Below are positions 18,773 through 29,400 of a stretch of 35,864 nucleotides of DNA, in pieces. The notes below the pieces were generated by a model. It ran no database searches. It was not told the DNA's origin and was given only the letters and a program-made list of their open reading frames with translations. This stretch comes from Folioceros fuciformis (taxonomy: Eukaryota; Anthocerotophyta; Anthocerotopsida; Anthocerotales). Position numbers and translations under genes: made by a program. The stretch lies in NCBI GenBank assembly GCA_049999805.1, contig JBNGIO010006235.1:194794-230657 (forward strand), written 5' to 3'. Every line of letters starts with the position of its first letter. The stretch's first letter is position 1.

Positions 18773-19727
18773 TTAATTGCTCCCGTCGACGTCAGAGCAG
18801 CTGATAGACTTGTCTCTTGATTCCCATCCGCATGCACACCCTTCGCAAACCCATGCCACCCCTCGTCCTCCTCCGTAAGGCTCTTCCCAAACAAAGGTCG
18901 CAGCGAGAGAAACCACTCCATCCAAGGTGGTAGCAGGGCTTGGAACAGCACCCCCAATGCTGGCCACCACATGTAGGCCGGCCTTGCCCAGGAAGAGCAA
19001 TATCTTTGCACCGTTGATCGCTAGGGGCCTGATCCAGCTCCACTTCGCATCCTCCAATGTCAAGTCAAAGCCAGCTTGGCCGTCGGAAATACCCAGACGT
19101 TGGGACTGGTGGGTCGGCGTCTTGTCGTGCGCGCACCTCCTTCTCTGCAGGCAGTACGAATTCCACCGCAGCTGCATACACGTTGGAGACTGTTTGAAGG
19201 AGACCTGTTCGTCGCGTGTGCAAGACAGCCAACATTTCACCAGCCCCTCGAAGGCATTCTCCAAACAAGCTTTCAGGGCATGCTGGCCACGACCATCTGT
19301 TCTCCACCAGGTCCAACGGGGAGAAAATCTCCCCCTTTACACCCTTGGCGGTCTGCAAGAACAGACTGGAGCAAAGTCCAGTCTGCGTTAGCACTGAACT
19401 GGTAGATACAGAGTGTGAGGTTTTGGGACACACTCGGTCCTGATAATCCCTCCCACGAGCTCGACTCCCGGACTGCCTTCAGGTTTAGGGTAAAATGATC
19501 TCAACTTTGCAATCACATGTTCCATGAGAAACTCGATAGTTTCATCATTGCTCTTGGACGACCTCACCACAATATCAGTGGTGATCACCCATGTCTCCGG
19601 CCTCCTCTCTGATGTCCCCAATTGCGAATCGATGCACACGATATCCATCCCAAACCGTTTAGGGTCACGTCTTCATCACGCTCACGGTCGACCCTTACAA
19701 CTGCAAGTACCAGCTGCGATCGGTACC
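18773..19727 (-). pseudogene. Unrecognised multi-frame coding fragment, fused behind PPR-4
   Basis: Three blocks with protein-like composition follow one another on the minus strand. The first (19727-19388) has SQLVLAVVRVDRERDED and RRPETWVITTDIVV. The second (about 19370-19065) has CPESLFGECLRGAGEMLAVL and VYAAAVEFVLPAEKEVRA. The third (about 19085-18850) has FDLTLEDAKWSWIRPLA and GAKILLFLGKAGLHVVASIG, a likely amphipathic or membrane-type helix. The blocks lie in different frames and may be exons of one gene or a frameshifted relic. A large signalling protein is my impression, but no family can be named. The first block continues in frame from the broken DYW domain of PPR-4, so the junction at about 19728 is a fusion point. 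Confidence 0.45.
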
Positions 19728-22657
19728 CATCTCTCACAACAATGTCTCTCCCTTCGAGCCTTGACATGATCTCCGTGGAACTGTGGCAGTCACTGCACAT
19801 GCGTGGATTCTTCGTTACCACCAAGAGGTGTGTGCCACTCGGAGTGTTCAACAGTCCAAACGCGAGAGCTAGCTTCTCCGCATGACCACAAAGCGCATCT
19901 TCCTTTTCCTTCTTCTCACGCACTGCCTTCAACACCAGCTTTGTGTGTGACGAACATGCCCTCCCTCCTGTTTCAGCCGTGCATTCCTACTTTCCGCTTT
20001 CACTGCAAGATCCATCCTCTCTCCTTTCCCCCCGACCTCAAATCTGTGCACTTCCTCTTAAGTCACCTCTACGCTAGCCATTGCGGGGTTTTTGTTAGCT
20101 CCTGCTGCCATTCTCCATCTTTCAACCCTGTGTCTACATCGGTCCACCTACGTGCATCTGCGTAGGCATTGGCCATGAGCACATAGGTGGATGCCTAAAC
20201 TCCTTAGGTTCCAGCCTGACAACACTTTCAAAACACCACATCGCCCTCTCCAAATCCCCGTGACTTTTGCAGGCATTCAACGAAGACCTCAGGCCCACGA
20301 CATTCCTCTGACCCTCTAGTGACAACACCAACTTCTCAGCCTCATCCAAATGACCCGCACGCCCAACAAGGTAAGGTCAATCATGCAATTGAAGTGCTCA
20401 ATAGAATAGTAGGTATGATGCCATACTGGTCAGACATGGAAGCAAAGTGCTCGCGACCCTCGTAAACTAGACCACCGAGACTGCAAGCGACTACAAGGCA
20501 AGAAAAAGTAGCCCCATCGGGCTGAACACCGGCAACTAACATGTCGTCAAAACAACTTAACGCTCTACGCCAATCATCACATATACCATACCCAGATATC
20601 ATGGCATCCCATGTCACCACAGTCTTGATGTTCATGCTGTCAAAAACCTGGCGTGCGTCTTCCAGTTCACCACATTTCGCATACATGTCCACCAGGCAGT
20701 TGCCCAACACTACCACGTCCAGCAGTCCTTTTTCCACGATCTGTGAGTGCAGCTGCCTGCTGCCCCTTTTGCAAGGCACCAGTGCTTCCACAGGGCCTTC
20801 AGAAGGCAACAAAAAAGTCACATGGTCACCCAAAATAAGGCCTTCTTGCTCCATTCGGCCGTACAGAATAAGCGCCTCATGTCCGAGCCCTTGCCGAGCA
20901 TACCCGGCAATCAGGGCATTCCATGTCACCACATGCTTCATGGCCAAGCTGCCAAACACCTGCTGTGCGTTTTCCACTTCACCACATTTTGCATACATGT
21001 CCACCAGGCAGTTGCCCAACACCACATTTTCCAGTAGACCACTTTTGACAAGCTCTGAGGGCAGCTGCCTGCCCATCTCTATGGCGCAACAGGCATCGAG
21101 AAGGCAAGCAAAAGTAACATCATTAGCTATGACGAGGCCCTCCTGCCCCACTTGTCCATACAAAAACAAGCCCCTCAATTCCCAGACCTTGCTGTGCATA
21201 CCCAGCAATCAGCGCCGTCTATGTCACCACATCCTTAGCGGCCACTCTGTCAAAAAACACGGCGTGCATGTTCCACTTCACCACATTTTTGTATACATGT
21301 CCACCAGGCAGTGGCCCAGCACTACGTTATCCAGCAGTCCTCTTTCGACTATCAGTGAGTGCAGCTGCCTGCCCTTCTGTAAGGCACCACTGCTTCCACA
21401 GGCTTTCAGAAGGCAGGCAAAAGTAAAAGTGACATGGTCAGCCGAACTGATGCCCTCCTGCTCCATTACTACTCCATAAGACAGCAAACGCCTCATGTCC
21501 GAGCCCTTGGTCAGCATACCCAGCAATTACGGCATTCCATGTCACCACATCCTCTGTGGCCAAGCTGTCAAAACCCTGTCGTGTATTATCGAGTTCACCA
21601 CATTTTGCATACATGTCCACCCAGCACTACTCTATCCCAGCAGCCCTCTTTCAACGATCAGCGAGTGCAACTGCCTGCCCTTCCGTAAGGCACCCGTGGT
21701 CACAAGGCAAGCGAATGTAACATGGTTACCCAGAATCAGCTCATCCTGCTCCAACTGCCCATACAGAGCAAGGGCAGAATGTCCTAGCCCTTGCTCCGCA
21801 TATCCAGATATCAGGGCATTCCATGTCACCACACTCTTTGTGTTCATGCTGTCAAAACGTTGGTGTGCATCTTTCATTTCACCACATTTTGCATGCCCAG
21901 ATATCATGGTATTCCATGTCACTACATCCTCTGTGGCCATACTGTCAAAAACCCTGGCGTGCATCCTTCAGTTCGCCACATTTCGCATACATGTCCACCA
22001 GGCACTCACCTACGAACAGGGGTAGTGGGAATGCCACTGGAAAATCTCACAATGCACTTTCCTGCCAGATTCCAAGTCGGTAGCAAATCCACACGCTTGA
22101 AGGACAGCTACAAAGACGTGACCATTTGGCCTGACTCCTGAACGTCGCATCTTGTGGTACGGTTGCATAGCCTCCTTAGCTTTGCCATGCTTGGTGTGTG
22201 CGGAGATTATGGAATGCCACATGAAGGCATCTAGTTTGCCCACCCTGGTGAACACGTCCATTGCCTCCTCTAGTCGACCTAGACATCCATACATGCGTAA
22301 GATAACGTTCCCCAAGCATGAATTCCACTCATACCCGAGTTTGAGAGTGAGGTGATGTACTCGTCGACCCACAACTAAATCCTTGTTGGCTGCGCACAGG
22401 TTCAGCACAGTGTGAGACAGCGACAGAGAAATTGCAGAATGTGATTGCGCCAGAGATTCCCGGGTTTGAACGCCCTCAGCAAGCTTTCCCTGCTGACATA
22501 ACATGCTGACGGTTGAAGCCATTTCGAATCGTGCACGCCTGCCAGGTTCATGCTTATCTGGAGAGGTAAACTTGGAAGGAGAGGCACCATAACCCATGTG
22601 CACAACATCCCAGGAAACGAGCTGCTCATCAACACAAGCTAGCTTGAACAGGTTCAT
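19728..22657 (-). pseudogene. PPR-4: longest PPR-DYW copy, broken by frameshifts
   Basis: The N-terminus (MNLFKLACVDEQLV, with a second candidate start at the MASTVSMLCQQGKL methionine near 22522) leads into a long PLS array from 22500 to 20400, then an E region (about 20370-20150), then a DYW deaminase start with HAEKLALAFGLL, CSDCHSS and EGRDIVVRD, ending at about 19728. Frame changes occur near 22015, 21965, 21635, 21440, 21280, 21190 and 20385, and again in the E region. Several lie in short homopolymers. The distal zinc ligands and terminal DYW are missing, replaced by unrelated sequence. The gene has no introns, as is usual for the class. If ever functional, it would have been an organelle RNA editing factor. 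Confidence 0.88.
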
Positions 22658-22659
22658 GC

Positions 22660-23400
22660 CTCAACCACAGAACCTCACCACAGCCCTTACGTCGGAAGTC
22701 AGGCGAACGGGAGCTCTTCTTACCCCGGCTGTTATCTTGCCAGATGGTAGGTGTTGCCACAAGTTTTCCTGCTCCTGGCGACGACCGTCGCCGGATATGT
22801 CATTCACCCCCCCACGCTTCGTATCGGCAGTGGAAGTGATGGGCCTCGTATAGCGCTACACATGGAGGCCATTCGCGATTCTGCACGCCTGACAGATTCA
22901 GGCTTAATCCCATGTGCTCGGATCGGAAGGAGAGGGACCACGGCCCACGGGCATCTCCAACGACACTAGCTGCATGCTGTTTAACCACAGCACCTCGCCG
23001 TATCCCTTATGCCGGAAGTGAGGCGATCGGGATCCCCTGTGAGCTCGTTTGTTGTCCCACCCCACGGTGGGGTCCTCAACACCTGTTGCCACATCTGATC
23101 CTGCTCCAAGCGATGACCACCATCGATGTTGGAAAACCCATCCCGGTCCCGACCCACACATTTGATCACTAGTGGAAGACCTTGGGTCCTTACACTGCTG
23201 CACCTGGCCGCTTCGTTGGCCAGAGGTTGAGTCCCAAGGTTGAGCTGAGCGGGAGCTCCAAACAGCATCCCCGCACACATAGCACATAGCACATAGCACA
23301 TGGTTGGCTCCATAACGGGTCCAGTTGCCATACTGGGGCCATCGTTCGAGGACCACAATCGGAAGATGAAGCTAATATATAGCAGACTATGCCACACCTC
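22660..23400 (-). promoter_or_regulatory. Upstream region of PPR-4, with internal duplication and a TATA-like box
   Basis: This region is homologous to the segments before PPR-3 and the antisense leader at 10.6 kb. A block around CGGAAGTCAGGCGA.CGGGA appears twice (about 22675-22800 and 22985-23110), so this copy carries an internal duplication. On the minus strand, GTCTGCTATATATTAGC (about 23365-23385) is the best TATA-like box, placed at the far end of the conserved block. A 9-bp repeat (ACATAGCAC, three units) lies at about 23277-23302. Confidence 0.5.
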
Positions 23401-23962
23401 CCACCTACTCCTAATAACACCAGTGTGTTCGATGAAGTCACCAAATCCACCTGCCTTTCGCGTCGTACCCTAAACTCTACTCGACCCAAGGCCAAAGGAG
23501 TCCTCAAGTGTGGCATACCAAAAGACGATAGAGAGTCCCAACCTTTTCCTTCACTGTTTTGAAAAAACAAAAAGGACAATTGCTTCCTGCTCGTGGATGA
23601 ATTTTGGCGACAGGAACTACGTACATCAGCATCGTCAAACCTCGGGACGTGACCAATTGGACGGACCAATCGGGCGTTTTTCTCCTCTTCAACATTATGC
23701 ATGGTAGCATCCCGTTATTCTGCCTTCATCGCTTTAGCACTGTCCGCTATGCACTGAAACTACGTTGTCGAATGTGTGTTGCGAGATTCAAGCTATTCCC
23801 ATGCGCTCAGAACTCGCCGCACACTCAGCCGAGGGTAACGGAGTCCAGAGGACCGCTCCGCGTCATTGTCCGGAGGAGGCCAAGTGCTAGTGTCCGGTGT
23901 TTGATGTTTACCTCTTGCTTTTGCTTCTAACTGCGTGGCTTGCCCCACCCCGTAAGGGGGTG
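23401..23962. other. Stretch before the gypsy primer site, possible 5' LTR
   Basis: The primer binding site at 23971 should lie directly behind a 5' LTR, so part or all of this segment is probably LTR. I cannot define its left end, because no second LTR is present in the window for comparison. The short palindrome CCCCGTAAGGGG lies at 23948-23959, just before the leader. Confidence 0.4.
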
Positions 23963-24082
23963 TTAGTTGGTGGTATCAGAGAGCAAAGGTTGAAGCGTCC
24001 ATAACTAGTACGCTAGTTTGAGTTAGTTGGTGGTATCAGAGAGCAAAGGTTGAAGCGTCCATAACTAGTACGCTAGTTTGAG
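23963..24082 (+). repeat. Perfect 60-bp tandem duplication holding two primer binding sites
   Basis: Two identical 60-bp units lie at 23963-24022 and 24023-24082. Each contains TGGTATCAGAG (23971-23981 and 24031-24041), which is the plant LTR-retrotransposon primer binding site complementary to the 3' end of initiator tRNA-Met. The gag start codon follows directly at 24083. Confidence 0.92.
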
Positions 24083-25224
24083 ATGGCAGACCCCGTTGAG
24101 CCTAGCAAAGCAGAGAGAGTACGGCGCAGGAGGGAGAAAGCTCCGCTTGCCGAAGCCGTTGTGGAAGAGCCACATACACATCCGCAAGTTCTGGGAACGG
24201 CGGAGGAAGGAGCCCCGGGGCAGAGGACCAACACCATGATACAGGACCAGCTCCACAAGATCATGATGAGATTAGATGCCATGGATCAAGAGATCAAAGG
24301 CAGGAAGAAGCTCAAAGAAGTTGAGCATGAAGAGTTGGAACTTGAACCTGAGAGCAATGGTGCAAGAAAGTCCAAGAAGTTGAAGTTGAGCATGCAGGCC
24401 CCAAAGAGTTCGAAGAGTTACAAGGGCGAACGTGACGGAGAGAAAATCAGTTCTTGGTTTTTCTCTTTATAAGTGTACCTCGAGTCATGCGGAGTTTCGC
24501 AAGACGAGTACCTAAAGCACGTCACGAATTTCCTGGAGGTAAAGCACATCACGAATTTCTTGGAGGATTATGCTCTTACTTGGTGGAGAACTTACGTAGA
24601 GAGCATAAGGCAAGGCAAGGCAATCGCAGAGCAACTATTTTCACATGGGCAGACTTCAAGGAAGCGCTGCAACTTCGTTTCCAACCCGCTAATGCAGCGA
24701 GTTTGGCGCGAAGAATGCTCGATATTGTCAAGCATACTTGAACTTTGCGGGAGTATGTGACTATGTTCAGCTCAGTGGTATTGTAGTGTCCTGAAATGCA
24801 TGAGCAAGATAAACTCCATAAGTTTACTATCGGACTTTAACAGTCCATAAGTTTACTATCGGACTTTAACAGGTGGGCTCATGAGAGAGTCATGCGAACA
24901 AATCCTCAAACGCTGCAAGAAGCCATGGCAGCAGCAGATGCGATACCAAACATATACGATGAGGAAGCACCAATGTCAAGAGGAAGGTATCCAAGATCTC
25001 AAGGTAGATCCAGAGGTAGAGGACAAGCCACCGCCACTGGGAATAGTGGTTTGAATGAAACTGCTGGCAGAGGAAGAACTAGAGGAGATAATAAAGGTTG
25101 TGGAAGAGATAATAAAGGTTGTGGAAGACGACAAACAATGCCTACTTCTGGCGTGTGCTGTACAGCTGTGGAGAGCAAGGACATTTTGCTAGAAATTGTC
25201 CACATGCTGGAAATTCTAAGTTGA
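24083..25224 (+). pseudogene. Gypsy gag, frameshifted
   Basis: The N-terminal 130 codons (24083-24472) are open and basic or acidic in blocks. The capsid-like part then continues in other frames, with ALTWWRTYVES and FTWADFKEALQLRFQP, the usual retrotransposon gag pattern (about 24560-24690). An RG-rich stretch (RGRYPRSQGRSRGRG) leads to a zinc knuckle near 25157-25201 with CGEQGHFARNC. The first knuckle cysteine is displaced by a small indel. Duplications of 27 bp (24513-24566) and 29 bp (24815-24872) break the frame or add sequence. Confidence 0.8.
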
Positions 25225-25375
25225 ATTTGGTAGCCGCCAATCCGTCTGTTTCAAGACTCGGGATTCAAGAAGTTCCTGAAGAGCCCAAATGACGCCAGGA
25301 GCCACATGTTGTGAAAACATGTGGTGAGTCGTCTAGTGTCAAGGATGACACTATTTCCAGGGAAGGTGGAGCCCT

Positions 25376-25780
25376 GATGTATGTATGTGGGAAGATGAAT
25401 GGCTCAGAAGTAGAGTTGTTATTAGATTCTGCATGTATGTGGGAAGATGAATGGCTCAGAAGTAGAGTTGTTATTAGATTTTGCAGCCACCCACAATTTC
25501 ATATCTCCTTGTAAGGCAAGAGAGCTTGGTCTAGAGTGGGCAGAAACTTCCACGCCATATGGAATCAAGCAGGCTAAGGGACTCTCCAATTTTTGGGCGA
25601 ATTGCATGGAGTAAAGCTGCAAATAGAGGCGTGGAAATGAAATGTGAATTTCACAGTTGTGGATATGGATGATCATGATATATCTTAGGCCTGGAGTGGA
25701 TGAGATCCAATGAAATGCCTATGGATGTGAAGTCATGCACCGTTGAGATATACAGGAAGCGCAAGGTGGGTTGTGCTAGT
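25376..25780 (+). pseudogene. Gypsy aspartic protease region, broken by a 52-bp duplication
   Basis: The retropepsin signature LLLDxAATHNFIS is readable across the second copy of a 52-bp direct duplication (25381-25432 and 25433-25484). The first copy ends at LLLDS and then runs into the repeat out of frame, because 52 is not a multiple of three. Further on, LGLEWMRSNEMP marks the protease-RT spacer, again after a lost base near 25683. Confidence 0.78.
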
Positions 25781-25806
25781 GCTAGCCAGAAGCCTGAAAG
25801 TACATA

Positions 25807-26440
25807 GAATAATATACGTACAGTAGATCATAACCGACAGAAAAATTCGCCGGTTGGAGCTGACGCTTCATCGGGAGGGCAAAGGTCGCAGAAATTCCCG
25901 CATCGACTGAACACTCTTCGTGATCCCTCGTGCGGAGAGGCGATGCACAGAGTGTTGCAAGACTCTTGTTGCGCTTTGCATCGACGCGAGTGGGACGGTT
26001 GATCTTCGGAGCGAAGGGAGTGTTGGCGGGGTTTTCGTCTGAGAAGGTTGTAGACGTTGAGTTGGCCGGGAGGTTGCTGCAAGCTGGTGCGGGTCCTTGT
26101 AGAGCTGCGGTGCTAGGGTGCTGTGAGATTGCTAGCAGCGCTGTGGCATGGTACGGAATTTGTAGCTCTTGCATTCTTGAATTCATGTGGTTTGCGGACT
26201 GGTCCGCATAGGGCATGATAGTGCGGCTTGTGTCCCGGATTTTCGACCTTTGTAGGAGAATCCGATCCTGCAAGGATGGCGGGGTGTGGCGCATTACCGC
26301 ACCGAGAACCGGCGGAAAGTTTTCATCAAAAAGTTGGTACACTCAGCAATGTGCTGTGCAACCGTGGTGTCTCCGGCATATCTGGACACTGACGCCTTGT
26401 GGATTGGACATGGCGGATTGAAGGCCGGAGGATAGAACAA
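25807..26440. other. Unassigned segment between gypsy fragment and CNBD gene
   Basis: A 186-codon frame is open on the minus strand (25785-26342) and a 93-codon frame on the plus strand (25930-26211). Neither resembles a family I know. The segment probably holds the promoter, 5' untranslated region or first exon of the CNBD gene. Confidence 0.4.
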
Positions 26441-29400
26441 ACAGCGAGCTTTATATCTTGGAAGAAACAGTTTCGCACACCAAGCTGATTAGCGATCTTC
26501 CGCTGATTAAGCGCCTTGAGGCAAGACTAATTGTGACGCCTCCAGATAGCCTCTTGCGTACTGTCAGAAAATCACATGATGATCTCCAGGCGGAATTTGG
26601 GTATAAGGCCTCTGTGTGACCTGTTGTACGCAGGTTTGCAAGCACCTCACCTATCAGGAGGTACCAGAAGATACAGTTGGTAGGTAGACCCTGCCAGCTG
26701 AAACAGTTGCTTTTAAGTTCTGTTCCGCTTGTTGCCGCGATGGATCTCCCATTCGGCATGTTTTCTCATAGTCTTTTCTGGCCTGGTTCTGATAGTTTTC
26801 AGGGAAAAAGAGATTGGCAAAACCTTTTATATCATATTCACAGGATCTGTCGTGGTACCTGGATTCAACTCCTTTTTATGCACGAAGCTCACTGTAGCAT
26901 GATTCTGGAGCTAGCTTTCTGTATAGCTAAGGAAGATGATGCTGCAAGAAATTCCAAGGATTGACATCTACATGCCATGGTTTCCTTCGCGGGGTCTGTT
27001 GTGGTTCTGTCTTCCTCCGTCTGATTCAGCAAGCAGCATCTGAGTAGTGCGGTCAATTACCTGAGCAGGTGACTATCGCCAAGGAAGATGCTAAGGAGGG
27101 CACTCCTCCGCAGGTTGTGGCGGTGTTATATTCGGGTGATAGTTTTGGTGAACTTGCACTCCTCAATGAAAATAACCTTAGGTAATTATGAGCTGCCCGA
27201 CGATGCATTCCATTTGGCTTAAAGAATCTGTCGTGAACGTAATGCTATCTGGGCGTTGGATTGCAGGACCGCAACTGTAACGACCAAAGAGAAGGTACAA
27301 AGCTGCATCTTTCAATGGCAAGAAATGTGTATGCAAAGAGCTTGAATGCTGCTTGTTATGCTGTAGAAGATACTTAGTGATCATCATCCTGGGCTTGATT
27401 GTGCTTTGAATCACAGTGTGAGCTATTAACATTAACTAAGGCTGACTTCGACGCGATACTCAAGTTCACTGAATCTGAAGACATTACGGAGAGGGTGAAG
27501 TTTTTGCAAGTACGTAGCCAAAGCATCTTTCTATCCTCTATTCAAATCGATCGTAGCGCCCTGTTGTTTCCTAGCTTACTGTATGACTTACTTCCATTGT
27601 GCAGAGCATTCCTGAACTCCGGAACCTGCCATTGGTGAGCTTGCAAAGGCTTGCCCAAGTTCTCACTCCTCGCTCTTTCCCTAAGAATAGAGGTGCGTGG
27701 TTTGATCTGCAAGGGATGGTTTTCTACCGAAGTGATATCTCAACTTCAGCTAAGTGTTTGGCAATTGCAGTGATTACTTTACAAGGAGAAGATGCTGATG
27801 AGATGTATTTCGTGAAGTACGGAGAGTGTCGGGTCAGCATCCTTGTGCTGTCATTCCTTGCAGGATACAGGTAAAAGTTAAGTCCGTGAATTTCAATAGG
27901 TTGCGGGAGAGTTGAGGACTTCGAATTGCATTTGTGCAGGTGGTCATGGAAATTTTCAACCCACTCAAAAATGCAATCATGATCCCTCGTGTTGCAAGCT
28001 TATCTCCCCAGTAAGGTGCAACATCTCTAAGACGTGTAACGTTCTCATGTTCGTGCATCCCCGTTTCTGGGACCTCACCAATTGGACCTTCGTTTGCTGA
28101 TGCCTGGATAGGCCAACAGTCCACCAGGACACCGTACACGTGAAGAAGTGGTGGCATCCTCGCCAGCAGAGACTCTCTAGTCACCATGCCCCACTGAAAG
28201 TGCGAATCGCTGCCAGAGCCTCCCAGCGACTGTCACGGGCATCCGCATTACCCTCTAAAGCCATGTCTGACCTCCTCCCATACTTTTCAGTTTCATGCCA
28301 CCAGGTAGGCATTTTGGAGGGGAGTGTTCCCTCTGCTAGGAGTCTCCAGTGCGACCGGTGTTCGTCGTCAGCAATACTGAAGAGTGATGCACGTTGTTAT
28401 TTCAGGACGTCATAGGGCCCTTCTGAGTGATTCTGTGCATGCCTGTGCAGCGCATTCAATGTGGACCTACGGAAGGATTCTACTGTGAAGCCGGAGGGTA
28501 TCTCGGAGGAACCAGTTGAGCGCCCGGAGTCTAGTATTGGCCCCCCACCAAGCGAGGTTTCGGATGCGGCTTCTGAGACACAGCAACGACGGGCATCTCT
28601 TCAGCCGCGCAAAGTCTCTTTCTCCACTGTGGCATCTGCTGTCATACCGACACCACCACTGTCCGGGGTGTTCAAATCCAAGACTCAGGTGGGAGCAGTC
28701 CTCAAGCAACCTGAACCCAATTCGCTGGCATTGGAGGACAAGATCGTGTCGGCACCAGAGTGGAGGCTGTCAACGCAAAGGAGGTCCAAGAAGAAAAGTG
28801 TGGACTTCAAGAAGACCTCGCTGACAGCATTTGTGCGAGAGCTTAGGAGGAGGCAGTATATGCACTTTTGCCACGACCTTGATTTTTCCGACAGGCAGCA
28901 ACAATTTTGGCACAGCACAACTAGTGCGAAGTTTGAGAAATGGGTGAAGAGAGTCATATCCAGGGAACGGAGCGTTATGGCTGAGAAGACGCTACTCGAA
29001 GCGCGTCAGGTGCAACGAATTTTGGGAGCGGCGCGGGCCATCAGTGCGTCATCGGGAAAGTTTAACCTCCATGATCATCGGGCCAGCGCATTTGCCGAGG
29101 TAGTCTTTTTCTTTCCTGACTGTGGATGGAGCTTCTTCGAACTCTGTCGTCTGAGCTTCTGATTCTCGTGGTGAAATGTGTCTGAGTTTACACACCACTG
29201 ATCAATCCTTTCTGCAGGGAACCGCAGTGTTGGACATTGGGCAGTTACACGCCGGCCAGTACTTTGGTGAGGTGGGAAACTGATCAGGTCCATTCGGGGG
29301 CTGGTCTATTCAGTTTCTGTTCTAACATAGCCATGATACGAATGCAGATGAGTCTTTACTACAAAACAACGAGGGCCGCAAGTATTGTTTCCGTGACACC

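Larger units (their letters stand above)
23963..25806 (+). mobile_element. Ty3/gypsy retrotransposon, 5' fragment (leader, gag, protease)
   Basis: The element runs from a tRNA-Met primer site through gag and a retropepsin-type protease. It stops shortly after the GLEWM segment that lies between protease and reverse transcriptase in gypsy elements. Reverse transcriptase, RNase H, integrase and 3' LTR are absent. Its right edge near 25806 abuts the 5' side of the CNBD gene. At least five short tandem duplications (60, 27, 29, 21 and 52 bp) occur within 1.5 kb. The copy is non-autonomous and defective. Confidence 0.82.

Noticed and set aside
20541-21479. 312-codon plus-strand open frame
   Set aside because: It is antisense to the PPR-4 repeat array. 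Its periodic Ser/Thr/Pro/Cys-rich sequence is what reversed PPR repeats give.
25785-26342. 186-codon minus-strand frame as a gene
   Set aside because: No recognisable domain, and it overlaps the likely promoter or first exon of the CNBD gene. Left as unassigned.
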